Positions 1 through 12,700 of a DNA stretch of 30,385 bases are shown piece by piece. This DNA is from JAWLCQ01 sp041687095 (GTDB taxonomy: Bacteria > Planctomycetota > Phycisphaerae > SM23-33). The stretch spans positions 1 to 30,385 of the forward strand of contig JAWLCQ010000044.1 of the NCBI GenBank assembly GCA_041687095.1, given 5' to 3'. How positions within the stretch are numbered: the stretch's first letter is position 1; the number at the start of each line of letters is the position of its first letter. The notes under the pieces are model-generated. The model did no database searches and was not told the DNA's origin. It saw only the letters and a list, made by a program, of their open reading frames with translations. The translations under genes and the position numbers were made by a program.

Positions 1-201
1 CCCCGTGTGCATCGACTGCACCAGCAGGTTCGGCCGATACCGCAGCCGCCGCGCCACCTCCAGCACCCGCTGGCGGGTGGCCTCGGAGCACTGGTCCTTC
101 CCACGCAGGATGCGCGAGACGGTCCCGACGGCGATCCCGCTCTCCTCCGCGATCATTCTGAGGCTTGGGACGGACGGCTTGTTGTTTGTGGTCTTGCTCA
201 T
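1..201 (-). CDS. LacI-family transcriptional regulator, N-terminal fragment (runs off the window)
   Basis: The minus strand from the ATG at 201-199 reads 67 codons without a stop to the window edge. The peptide has the LacI-type DNA-binding domain: the helix-turn-helix runs from SLRMIAEESGIAVGTVSRIL (residues 13-32), followed by the second conserved part with EATRQRVLEVARRLRYRPN. In LacI-family proteins this domain binds a palindromic operator, and the missing C-terminal part would be a periplasmic-binding-protein-like sugar sensor. The gene is divergent from the giant lyase-type gene at 749, a common arrangement for a local regulator of carbohydrate use. The target and effector cannot be told from this fragment. 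The family call is firm; the link to the neighbour is inference. Confidence 0.9.
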   Translation of the reverse strand, partial: MSKTTNNKPSVPSLRMIAEESGIAVGTVSRILRGKDQCSEATRQRVLEVARRLRYRPNLLVQSMHTG

Positions 202-404
202 GGATGCCAACGGGGTGGTCAGGTTGAGGACGCGTCACAACTCTCCGCCATTGTAAACCCTGGGGGGCAAATGTCCACGCTTCCTCTGCGCCGGCCCGGC
301 CGTGGGTGCGGCAGGATTCCGTGGCCTGGGGAGCATGGGGGGGGAGTCTTTCATCAACAGCCGACGACTATTCCACCTTCGCCGGGAATAGAGCCCACGA
401 AGGG

Positions 405-432
405 TTGATCTCCGCCGTTTTGGCGGTATTAC
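405..432 (+). promoter_or_regulatory. Possible promoter with a palindrome in its spacer, upstream of the giant gene
   Basis: TTGATC (405-410) and TATTAC (427-432) are 16 bases apart, each matching the sigma-70 boxes at 4 of 6 positions. The spacer is almost filled by the inverted repeat CCGCC-GTTTT-GGCGG (412-426). A repressor site in that position would block polymerase. The LacI-type gene reads away on the other side, so an operator is plausible. The boxes are weak, and the same hairpin followed by a T-rich stretch could instead be a weak terminator or attenuator. Confidence 0.25.
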
Positions 433-735
433 TTTAAGGCGGTTCGCTGTGCTTCGCACAGTGGTCCACTCGGCTGCCTGCCCTTCATCGGCATCTTCTG
501 GCGGATGTCATCCCGCCAGGGGGGGGCACCAGACCGACCCTGTCGTTTGATGCCACGGATGCACTGTCCGCCGCGCGCCCTCTCCCGCGGCGGGAGGCGT
601 TTCGCCCGTTCATGCAGTTCCGATTCGTTTTGGCCTGACAACACGGTCTGCGCCCGGCTCGGGCGCGGGCCCTTTGACCGCTGACCCGCTCCGTGCCGCC
701 GCGCGCGGAGCGACCGCAGCCCTGGGATCGCCAGC

Positions 736-741
736 AAGGAG
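736..741 (+). promoter_or_regulatory. Ribosome binding site of the giant gene
   Basis: AAGGAG lies 7 bases before the ATG at 749. This fixes the start. The frame is open further upstream to a TTG at 674, but that start has no comparable site, and it would add 25 residues ahead of the basic N-terminus that normally opens LEPR-XLL proteins. Confidence 0.8.
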
Positions 742-748
742 ACACACC

Positions 749-3700
749 ATGTCACGCAGGAACAAGAGAAGGCCCATCCGCCCCCGCCGCGTCGAGACGA
801 ACCGCCAGGAGGCGGGGAACCCGGGGAGGATGGAACCCCTCGAGCCCAGGCTGCTGCTGTCGACGGTGTGGTATCCCGACCTGCAGAACCTCGTGGTCCC
901 GTCGGACAACCCCGCCCTGCCGGCGGGGATGGACGTCTTCACGCCTCCCGTCAGCGCCGCGGCGCCGGGGGCCGGGGCTCCGGGGCTCTCCGAGATCACC
1001 CGCATCGCCAACGCCGGGGATGTCCTGCCCTTGACGGGATGGCAGCTCTCGTCCCATAGCGGTGCGGATTTCGGAAAGGACACGGAGTTCCTCGTCTACA
1101 GCCAAAACTCCTGGGACGACGCCCTGTTCGCCAGTGCGGAGGTCCTGCGGCTGGACACGGACAACCTGCAGGCCGCCCTCCGCATGCCCGACACGCTCCC
1201 GCAGGATGGCATGTTCCTGGTGTGGGCGCAGAACGCTGACGGGGTGAGCTACCCGCTGGCGGTCAACCGCACGGAGGCGTGGTGGGTGGGGTCGGACAAG
1301 GTCACGCGCGGCCAGGGGGCGAGCGTGTACGGCAAGAACCTGACGTACCAGGACAGCACGTACCCGGGCCTGTTCGACTCCTGGGTGTACCTCCAGCCCG
1401 CTTCCGGGACCGGCCGCTGGGTCTCCCCCACCGCCGCCAATCCCTACAAGGTGGACTTCACGGTGCCCGAGGACCTCGTCAACGGTACGTACGAGGTGTG
1501 GGTGCACAACGGGCACGGCGGGAAGTACGGGTGGAGCCGCTCCCCCGTGAACCTCACCGTGCAGGACGCCCCCGCCTGGAACGGGGCGGTCTACAACGTC
1601 ACCAGTTTCGGGGCGGTCGGGGACGGGGTGACCGACGACACCGCCGCCATCCAGGCGGCCATCACCGCCGCCGTCAACGCGGGCGACCAGATCTACCTCC
1701 CCGCCGGGACGTACCTGACGACGGGCTCGTTCACGATCCCGTCCGACCGGCGGGTCTACGGGGACGGGATGGGGACGACGAAGCTGCTGGCGACGAAGGT
1801 GACGTTCGGGGGCAACACGCGGATCGAGGACCTCGCCTTCGAGAACCAGCGGGGCATCGCCCTCACGGGCGACAACGTCTGGATGGACGCCATCAGCGTC
1901 CACGAGACGGGGTGGCTGAACTACTTCATCGTCGACTGCGGCGGGAAGGCAAACATCTACGTCACCAACAGCGAGTTCATCGGCAACAAGTTCGCGATGG
2001 TCAACCGCCAGGTGCACATCGACCACTGCGACTTCTACGCGCGGTACGACGCGGAGGACTGCATCGAGTCGTTCTGGGGCAGTCGGCAGGTCAGCGTCAC
2101 GAACTCCACGTTCCAGCACTACGACATGTCCAACCCCAGCCATCCGAGCGGCTGGGGCGAGGGGCGCGCGTGGGTGGGGTACGGGGGGCACACGCAGGGG
2201 TACTTCGGGAACAACCGGACGATCGACTTCGTCGTGCGGACGGGCGGGGGCGACCAGAACTCCGGGGAGCAGCTCCTGTGGGAGGGGGCGAACTCCTACT
2301 ACGAGGGCGCCATCGCGGGGGCCACCGCCAACACCGTCACCTTCAACCCCGGGGGGACGACGCCCAACAGCGGCATGCGGGTGATCGTCGTCGCGGGCAA
2401 GGGCCTGGGGCAGATCCGCGCGGTGGCCTCGTACGACGGGGGGACGCAGACGACCACGCTCACCGAGCCCTGGAACGTCATCCCCGACGCCACCAGCCAG
2501 ATCCACCTCGTCAAGCACCCCGACCGGATCGTCGTCTACCAGAACACCTTCGACGGGACCCAACTCGCCGCCGACCAGACCGCCCACGTCGCCAACGTCG
2601 GGGTCGACACGTTCACCGGCAGCTCGCACATGATCATCGACGACAACCTCTTCCACGAGCTGCGGACGGGGATCGTGTGGACGACGGCGGGCAACCGCAC
2701 GGTGGGCAACCTGTCGATGAACAACACGTTCGACTACGTCCGCTGGGGGATCTCGGAGAGCGGCGGGAGTTCCACCGTCGGACACTCGGTGATGATGAAC
2801 GTCTACCGCGACAACGACATCACCACCGTCGTCGACACCGCCCTCAAGCTCAACGGATCGAGCAACCAGAGCGCCCCCATCCTGACGGTCTTTGACGGCA
2901 ATGCGGTGACGAACGTCAAGTACGTCCTGACGGCGACGGGGGATCCGGAGAACGTGGTGCTGTACGGCAATACGTTCACGCGGGGAACGGGGGCGGAGGA
3001 CGGGTCGCGCGGGGCGATCCTCACGGACACCGACCCGATGCTCCAGGGCAACACGTGGAGCGGGTTCGAGACGACCTACGCCGGAACGCTCCCCGGACCC
3101 ATCCTCGAGGCCTCCACCCGCGCCCTCGCCCTCGACGCCGCCGCCGGCACCAGTGTGCAGCGGAAGCTCGCCCTCCTCAACGCCGGCACCAGCAGCCTGA
3201 CGTGGACGGCCGGCGACGACGCGACGTGGCTCACGCTGTCCAGTGCCGGGGGCGAATCGGCCGCCGAGGCCAACAGCACCGTCACCCTCACCTGCGACGC
3301 CACCGGGCTTTCCGATGGAACGTACACCGGTACGATCACCGTCAGCGGGGCGTCGCAGACGCTCAAGATCACCGTGAGCTTCACCGTCGCCGCCGCCCCG
3401 ACGGTCACGGGGTACGCGCAGGCGCAGCCCGTGCTCGCCTCGGGCTCGGTCATCACCGTGAGCGGGAGCGGGTTCGCCAGCGGGTGCACCGCCCGCGTGG
3501 GCGGAGTCGCCGCCGCCCTGACGTACGTGAACGCCACGACGGTGCAGGTGACGCTGCCCACCGTTGCCGCCGCCGCCGGGATCTTCAGCCTGGAGGTCAT
3601 CAATCCCAGCGGGCGGATCGGATCGTATGACGCGGGCGTGGGGTACGGGCGGTTCCTCGACCGCTGCACGCCCGACGACGTGGCGCTTTCGGGCGGGACG

Positions 3701-6700
3701 GTCACCGTATACGGATGCGGGTTCGAGGCGGGGACGACGTTCACCGTCAACGGGCTGGCGGTGACGAACCTGACGATCGTGTCGTCGCGGGAGGCGAGCT
3801 TCACGGTCCCGGCGGCGTCGGCGGTCGGGGCGGCGACGCTGACGGCGAGCACGGGGGCGGCGGCGTTCGCGGGAGCGGCGAAACTGGGGTATCACGCCCC
3901 CTACCTGAGCCCGTACTTCGGTTCGGCGGGGAGGGCGGCGCTGCGGGGGAGGTGGGACGATCCGTTCTACGCCGACTACCGCACCGCCATGGAGCGCGAC
4001 TTCGCCGCCAAGCTCGCCCAGCCGTTCGACACGTCCTCGACGGGCAGCAACACCGGGAGGCTCAACGCGTTCCTGTACGCCTACCTCATCACGGGTGAGC
4101 CCCAGTACCGCGACCGGCTGATGGCGGAGGCCCAGGGGATCTACGAGTACGGGTACGCGGGGAGCGGGGCGGGCATGCCCGAGATGCGGGCGACGTACAT
4201 GGCGCGGGTCTACAACGCCCTGGGCGCTGAACTCACCCTCCCCGAACGGGCCATCTTCGAGAGCTACCTGCAGAGCGTCATCGACAGCGGGAGCTTCGGG
4301 TGGGAGGAGAACGTCGGGTCCAACACGGTGGCGGTGGCCGCCAATGCGGGCGGATCGACCGCCCTGGCGCTGCTGCACACGGGCTACGCCGGCTGTCAGA
4401 GCGTGCTCAACAGCATGGTGAGCTACCTGCAGACCAACTACGTCGACAAGCACATCCGCCCCGACGGGGGATCCGAGGAGGGCGTGCTGTACTGGAACTA
4501 CGGGCTGGAGCAGTACCTGGAGTTCGTCCACGCCCTGAAGAACTACACCGGGGACGACCAGGGCCTGCTCGACCCCGTCAGCGGTTCGTTCCGCAACAAC
4601 TACCGCTTCGTCGAGACCGTCCTCGCCGGGGCGCCCGAGATCTCGATGCAGTCGTTCAACGACAGCCAGCCCTTCGTGGCGGGCCTGGCGATGGCGGCCG
4701 ATTTCGGCAGCCGCTTCGATCAGCCGCTCATGCGGTGGCTGTCCGACTTCATCATCCGCGAGATCGCCACGGGCGAGCGCGGGCTGCACCTGTACGGGGG
4801 GTTCTACAACGCCTTCATGTGGCGGGACCACACCGCCGCCCCCTCCGCCATGCCCGCCATCCCCACCCTCTCCGTCCTGCCGGACACCGAGTGGGCCACG
4901 ATGCGGTCGAGCGGGACGGAGCTGTATCCCGACCTCGTCGTCGCGGTCAAGGGCTCCACCCCGCCCCACACGCACCACGGCGGGTACGACGCGGGGAGCT
5001 TCGTCCTCCAGGCCAACGGGGAGAGCTACCTGCTGGACCCGGGCTACTTCCAGGGCTACCCCAGCGACGGGGACCAGACCAAGCATTCGCTGCCGCAGAT
5101 CGACGGCAACGGCGTGTACGACGGGACGTGGGGCAGCACCTCCCCCAACACCACGCTCGAAACGTGGTGGGAGGACCTCGCCACCGGGACCCGCGGGGTC
5201 GTCGTGGACTCCACCCTCGCCTACCACAACGCCGCCGCCGACCGCTGCCGCCGCATCTTCGTCACCTCCGCGATGGCCGACGAGGGCGACGCCCTGATCA
5301 TCCTCGAGGACATCGACCCCGCGGGGGCGGGCACGATCACGCAGCAGTACCAGCTCGGGTTTGACGCCCAGTTCATCGGCGGGCGCAACGCCCTGGTCAC
5401 CGGGGACAAGGGCCGCCTCTACCTGCAGACCTTCGGGCCCGACACCGACTTCGCCAAGACCGGCCCGCGGGCGTGGGGCAACTCCTGGATCTACGCCCAG
5501 TTGGACATGGACTGGTACACCGTCAGCGGGAACTACGCCGCCAGCGTGAACCAGCCCTTCATCACCGTCATGACCCCCACCGGTTCGACGGGCGTCCTGC
5601 CGTCGGCGAGCGTGAGCTACGGGGCGGGCGTGATCGACGTGACGCTCTCCAGCGGGCAGATCCTCCGCTTCCTGCAGAACCCCGACGGCTCGTGGGACTA
5701 CAGCGCCATCGTCACCCCCGCCTCCCCCACCGTCAGCGTCCTCGCCACCGACCCCCTCGCCGACGAACTCGCGACCGACGCGGGCCAGTTCGCCTTCTAC
5801 CGCACGGGCGATACGACCAACCCCCTGACCGTGTACTACACCGTCGGGGGGACCGCGGGGACGGGCGACTATACGCCCTCGCTCCCGGGAAGCATCACCA
5901 TCCCCGCCGGGTCGAGCTACGCCCTCGTCAACATCACCCCCGTCGATGACACGACGACGGAGATCGACGAGCTGCTCACCCTCACCCTCCAGACCCACGC
6001 CACCTACACCGTCCACGCCGCCAACGGCTCGGCCGGGGTGACGATCATGGACGACGACGGAGCCCCCGTCGTCACCGTCGTCGCCACCGACCCCACCGCA
6101 ACCGAGACGGGCACGAACACGGGCACGTTCACCCTCACCCGCAACAAGCTCCGCCCGGGGCCGCTCACGGTGCAGTACGCGATGAGCGGAACCGCGACGA
6201 ACGGGGCGGATTACGGCAAGCTGTACGGGTCGGCGACGATCCCGGAGGGGCAGTACTCCGTGACGGTGGTCATCACCCCGGTGCAGGACGGGGTGATCGA
6301 GTCGGCGGAGACGGCGATCCTCACGCTCCAGGACGGGGCGGGGTACACCGTGGGGGCGGCCAATACCGACACCGTCACCCTCACCGACACGGGCGTGCAG
6401 AACACGCTCACGTGGACGGGCGGGGGCGCCAACGGGCTGTGGTCCAACCCGGACAACTGGTCGAGCAGCGGGGATCACCCCGTGCCCGACTGGGGCGACG
6501 TGGTGGCCATCGGCAGCGCGGCGGGGAACCGGTCGATGACGCAGGACATCCCGGGCCTGAACCTCTACGCCTTCACGGTCACGCAGTCGCAGGCGGGCGT
6601 GACGCAGACGCTGGCGCTCAGCGAGAACCTCACGGTGAACGACGGGGTGCAGTCCACGATCCCGGTGTTCACGATCTCGGGCGGGGCGTTCGTGCTCGAC

Positions 6701-9700
6701 GTCGGATCGCACGCGTTCTCGTGGGACGCCGCCGGTGTGGGCACGGGCAACAAGGGCAACCTCCCGGTGGTGATCCCCGACGGGATGACGCTGAGCCTCG
6801 CGGGCGGGTCGGTCGGCCTCAACGGGCAGCAGACCACGCTGAAGGTGCAGTCGGGCGGGACGATCAGCGGGTACGGGACGATCTACGGGACGATCGGCAA
6901 CCCGTCGTGGGGCGGGTTCAACGGGTTCATCCTGGAGTCCGGGGCGACCATCGCCGTGGGCGACGGGACGCTGATCCTCGACGACGGGGCCGGACAGGCC
7001 ATCCTCGCCGGGTCCCTCACGGGGACGACCGGGAACTCGCGGCTGTTCTTCGGCAACGGCGGCAAGTGGGCGTTCGCGGATGCATACACCCCCACCGTCT
7101 CCGGGCTCACGGAGCTGCGGATCGAGACGAGCAACGACGGGCTCGGCCGCTTCAGCTCGCCCTCGCAGTTCCAGATGAGCGGTTCCACGCTGCACGCGTA
7201 CCGTCCGGGGACGTTGCTGCTGGAGGCCCAGACGACGGTTGCGGACCTCAGCGCGTACAAGGTCGGCACGGTCCGCGTCTCGGGCGACTTCAGCGGGTAC
7301 GACGCGGTCCTCAAGCTCCAGGACACCGGGGCGGTCGATGGGGACTTCGTCTACGTCGGGCAGTTGCAGAACCTCAACGTCGACCGGATCGTCAACCTCA
7401 ACGACCAGATCCTGCTGACGGACATGACGCAGTCGGCGCTGCAGGCGTTCATCACGTCGGGGGGGATCATCAACAGCGGGACGCAGGGCGCCCCGACGGT
7501 CAAGAGCGTGGTGCTCAACGAGGCGCTCATGTGGTACGTGGCCCCGGCGAACCTGGAGATCACGCCCCCGCTGACCGTGAGGGTCCAGGCGACCGACGCC
7601 GGGGCGTCCGAGAGCGGGTCCGACACGGGGACGTTCACCTTCACCCGCTTCGGGGCCGGTGCGACAACCGGGGACCTGACGGTGTACTACAGCGTGGGCG
7701 GGACGGGGAGCAACGGGGTGGACTACACCCCGGCGCTCTCGGGCAGCGTGGTGATCCCTGACGGGTACGATTCCGTCACGGTCACCATCACCCCCGCGGA
7801 TGACGCCCTGGCGGAGAACGACGAGACCGTCACCCTCACCCTCCTCACCGACGCCGCCTACCGGCGGTCGTATCCGGTGGAGCAGGCGGCGACGGTCCTG
7901 ATCGCGGACAACGAGCCCCGCGTCACCGTCGTCGCCACCGACGCCGCCGCCTCCGAGGCGGGACCCGACACCGGGACCTACACCCTCACACGCACGAACG
8001 GGACGACGGGCGACCTGACGGTCTACTACACGATGAGCGGCACGGCCGGCAATGGCAGCGACTACCAGGCGCTGAGCGGCTCGGCCGTCATCCCCGACGG
8101 GCAGGCGTCCGTCACCATCACCCTCACGCCCATCGACGATTCCGCGGTGGAGAAGGACGACGAGACGGCGGTCCTGACGCTGACGACGGACTTCTCCGCG
8201 TACTCGATCGGGACATCGGGCAGCGCGACGGTTTCCATCCGCGACAACGATTTCCCCACCGTCACCATCGTGGCCACCGACGCCATCGCCTCCGAACCGG
8301 GGACGGACACCGCGACCTTCACGGTCACGCGGGCGGGATCGACGGTGGGCGACCTGGTGGTCTACTACACCACCACGGGCACCGCCAACCCCGCCGCCGA
8401 CTACCAGCCGCTCTCGGGCAGCGTGACGATCCCCGACGGGCAGGCGTCGGCGGAGATCACGGTGATCCCGGTGGACGACACGGCGATGGAGAGCGACGAG
8501 ACGATCATCCTGACCGTCTCCAGCGACGCCAACTACTGGGTGGGCAGCCCGTCGAGCGCGACGGCGACGCTGGTGGACGACGACGCCCCCACCATCACCA
8601 TCACCGCTCTCGACCGCATCGCCGGGGAGGAAGGGTCGAGCACCGCCACCTTCCGCATCCACCGCGACAAGACCGATCAGGCGTCCACGGTCCACTACAC
8701 GATCGGGGGGACGGCGAGCAACACGACGGATTACGCCACGCTGGCGACGTCGGTGGTGATTCCCGAGGGCCAGTCCTACGTGGACATCACCGTCACGCCC
8801 GTGGACGACTCGGCCTACGAGCAGGACGAGACGGTCACGCTGACGATCAGCACGAACACGATGTACCTGGTGGGCAGCCCGTCGAGCGCGACGGTGGAGA
8901 TCTGGGACAACGACTTCGAGGCGGGGACGGCGATGTGGACGGGCGGGGCGGGCGACGGGCTGTGGTCGTCGGGCGCCAACTGGTCCACCGGGGTCGCCCC
9001 CACGACGGGGACGAAGGTCGGGTTCGACGGGATCACGGCCGACCTGACGATGACGCAGGACATCCCCGCGCTGTCGATCTCCAGCCTGCGGGTCGTGCAC
9101 AACGCCACCGGGGCCACCCTCACCCTGAACCTCGCGGAGAACCTCACCGTCAACGACGCGACGAACACCACCCAGCCGGACTTCAACGTCACGGGCGGGG
9201 CGTTCGTCCTGAACATCGGGGCCAAGACCTTCACCTGGGACAACAGCCAGCGGGCCGTCAAGATCCCCGACCACTGCATCTGGACGCTGTCGGGGGGCGT
9301 GATCGGGACGACCAACGGGCAGCAGGGCATCCACATCCTGTCGGGCGGGAAGCTGTCGGGGACGGGCAGCGTCCGCGGGACGAAGCTCAACACGCACTGG
9401 GGCTGGGACGCGTGGGTGATCGAGGAGGACGCCACGCTGGAGGTGGGCGATGGCGTGCTGAACTTCCCCGACGCCAGCGGCACGACGGCCGTTGGGGCGT
9501 ACTTCTACGGGAGGATCCTGGGCACGACCGCCAACAGCGAACTCACCATGGGGGCGAGCGGATTCGGGAACGCGTGGCGGTTCGTCTGCGGGCCGAACCT
9601 GGAGGTCCGCGACCTCAAGCGCCTCGCCATCGCCGCATCGAACGACTCGGGCTTCGGGCGGTTCGGGGACGACGCCTCGCGGGCCGCCATGGCCTCGACG

Positions 9701-12700
9701 ACCCTCAACCAGTGGCGGGCGGGGCAGTGGCTGAACGTCGAGGCCCTCACCACCACCGCCGACCTGGGCCGCTTCAAGATCGGGACGCTCCGCGTGGACG
9801 GGGCATACGGGACGGGCGAGACGGGCATCAAGCTCGTGGATTCGGGGTCGGGAAGCGGGGACTTGGTCTACGCGGGGCAGCTCGTGAACATCGGGGGGAC
9901 GACGTACGGCAACTACCGGCGGATCGACCTCAACGGGGTCGCCCTGCTGACGGACATGACGCAGTCCGCCCTGCAGGCGATCCAGGCCGACAGCGGGTTC
10001 AAGAACAGCGGTTCCGGCGGGGCCCCCACCATCAAGAGCGTCGAGATCAACAGCGTGACCTACTGGTACGTCGCCCCCGCGGACGTGAGCATCTCGGCCG
10101 TCACGACCCCCACCGTGACCCTCGCCGCCACCGACGCGTCGGCCGCCGAGGCCGGGCCCGACACCGGATCGTTCACCGTCACCCGCACGGGCTCGACGGG
10201 GGGCGACCTCGTGGTGAACTACACGATCAGTGGAACCGCCAGCGCAAGCGACTACACGCCCACCCTCAGCGGGACCGTCACCATCCCCGACGGGCAGGCG
10301 TCGGCGACGATCACGATCACCCCCGTGGACGACGCGGACATCGAGCCGTCCGAGGACCTGACGCTCACGCTCGCGTCCGGGACGGGGTACGTCATCGGGG
10401 CGCAGAGTGCCGCCACCGTCGCCATCACCAGCGATGACGTGCCCGAGGTGAACATCGCCGCCACCGACGCCTCCGCGTCCGAGGCCGGGCCTGACAGCGG
10501 GAGCTTCACCGTCACCCGAAGCGGCAGCGGAGCCCTCACCCAGGGCGACCTGGTGGTGAACTACACGGTGGGCGGGACCGCCAGCGCAAGCGACTACACG
10601 CCCAGCCTCAGCGGGACGGTCACCATCCCCGACGGGCAGACGTCGGCGGTCATCACCATCACCCCCGTGGACGACGCCGACCCCGAAGCCACCGAGAGCC
10701 TCTCGCTCACGCTGGCGAGCGGCAGCGGGTACTCGGTGGGGGCGGGCTCGTCCGCGGTCGTGGACATCCTCGACGACGACAACATCCCCGAGATCACCCT
10801 CGCCGCCACCGACGCCGCCGCGGCCGAGACGGGTGCGGACACGGGCACGTTCCGCGTCTCCCGCACGACCAGCGTGGGCGACCTCGTCGTGAACTACGCG
10901 ATCGGCGGGACGGCGAGTCCGAGCGACTACACGCCCAGTCTCAGCGGGACCGTGACGATCCTCGATGGGCAGACGTCGGCGGACATCGTCATCACGCCCG
11001 TCGATGACGCGGAAATCGAGGGCGACGAGCGGCTGATCCTCACGCTCCAGGCGGGCAGCGGGTACACCGTCGGCGCCTCCGACACCGCCGCCGTCACCCT
11101 CGCCGACAGCGAACTCCCCGCCGGGACCACCCTCTGGACCGGGGCGGGCGGGACCGCCTACTGGTCCAACGCCGCCAACTGGTCCACCGGTCTCGCCCCC
11201 GGGGCCGGCGGCAAGGTCTACATCGACTCCTTCGCCGCCGACGCGGCGACCATCCAGGACATCGCCGGCCTCAACCTCCACGCCCTCACCGTCCGCCAGG
11301 CGGACGCGGGAGCGACGCAGACGCTTACCCTCGAGCAGAACCTCTCCGTCAACGACGGGGTCAAGAGCACGATCCCGACGTTCGACGTGACGGGCGGGGC
11401 GCTGGTGTTCAACGTCGCCAACCGCAGCTTCTCCTGGGACAACGCGGGCACGAGCACCAATGCGGGCAACCTGCCGGTGGTCATCGCCTCGGGCATGACC
11501 GTCAACCTCGCGGGCGGGTCGATCGGGCTCAACGGCGGGCAGACCACGCTCAAGATCGCCTCGGGCGGGAAGCTCGCGGGCGTGGGGACGGTGTACGGGA
11601 CCGTGGGCAACCCCTCGTGGAGCGGGTTCCGCGGGTTCGTGCTGGAGGCGGGCGGGATCCTGGAGGCCGGGGACGGGGTGCTGTTCTTCGACGACGGGGG
11701 CAACCAGGTGCAGTTCTTCGGGGAGATGCGCGGGACGACCGCGAACTCGAAGCTGCGGTTCGGGCAGAACAACGCGTTCTGGGTGTTCAGCGGCAGCAGC
11801 ACGACGTCGATCCACGACCTGGCGGAGTTGCGGGTCTCGACGCGGGGCGGGAGCTTCGGGCGGTTCGGGAGCCCCTCGCTGGCAGACCTGGACTCCACCG
11901 TCGTCGAGGTCTACGCCCCGGGCAACATTCTGTGGGAGGCCCAGACGACCAACGACGACCTCTCCGCCTACCAGATCCAGGAGATCAAGCTGTCGGGCTC
12001 CTTCAGCGGGTACGACGTGATCTTCAAGCTCACGGACACCGGGACGACGGACCACGACTTCGTCTACGCCCGCACGCTGACGGGCCTGAACGTCGATCAG
12101 TACATCGACCTCAACGACCAGGCGATCCTGACGGACATGACGCAGACGGCGCTGCAGGCGTTCGTGACCGGCGGGGGATTCGTGAACACGGGCACGCAGG
12201 GGGCCCCCACCGTCAAGAGCGTCGAGATCAACAGCGTCACCTACTGGTACGTCGCCCCTGCGGGCGTGAGCATCCCCTCCACGACGCCCGAGGTCACGCT
12301 GACGGCGAGCGACAGCACGGCCGCCGAGGCCGGCCCGGACACAGGGACGTTCACCGTCACCCGCAGCGGGTCCACCAGCGGGGACCTGACGGTGTACTAC
12401 ACGGTCAGCGGGACGGGGAGCAGCGGGACGGACTACGCCGCCCTGCCCGGCAGCGTGGTCATCCCCGACGGGCAGGCGAGCGCGACGATCACGCTCACCC
12501 CCATCGACGACAGCGAAGCGGAGTCCGACGAGACCGTCATCCTCACCCTCGCCGCCGACTCCGCCTACATCATCGCCTCCCCCGACAACGGGACCGTGAC
12601 GATCGCGGACGACGACCCGACGGTGGTCACGCTCACGGCCCATGACCCGTGGGCGGGCGAAGAGGGGCTCAACACGGGCACATTCCGCATCAGCCGCAAC

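Larger units (their letters stand above)
202..748. other. Divergent intergenic region and long leader of the giant gene
   Basis: No convincing gene is seen here. The region must hold the promoters of the LacI-type gene and of the giant gene. It is rich in small inverted repeats. CCGCC pairs with GGCGG at 412-426. CTGTGC and GCACAG flank a TTC loop at 447-461. CTGGCGG and CCGCCAG flank an 8-base loop at 498-519. GCGCCCG and CGGGCGC flank GCT at 650-666. Two runs of eight G lie at 337-344 and 519-526. I recognise no riboswitch class. The spaced hairpins would fold in the mRNA leader if transcription starts near 440, but this is inference. Confidence 0.5.

Noticed and set aside
412..435. Rho-independent terminator from the CCGCC/GGCGG hairpin and following T-rich bases
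   Set aside because: The stem is only 5 bases, the T-tract is broken (TATTACTTT), and no upstream plus-strand gene ends there in the window. An operator or leader hairpin is more likely.
674..748. TTG start giving a 25-residue longer giant protein
   Set aside because: No ribosome site precedes it, while AAGGAG sits 7 bases before the ATG at 749, followed by the basic stretch that usually opens LEPR-XLL proteins.
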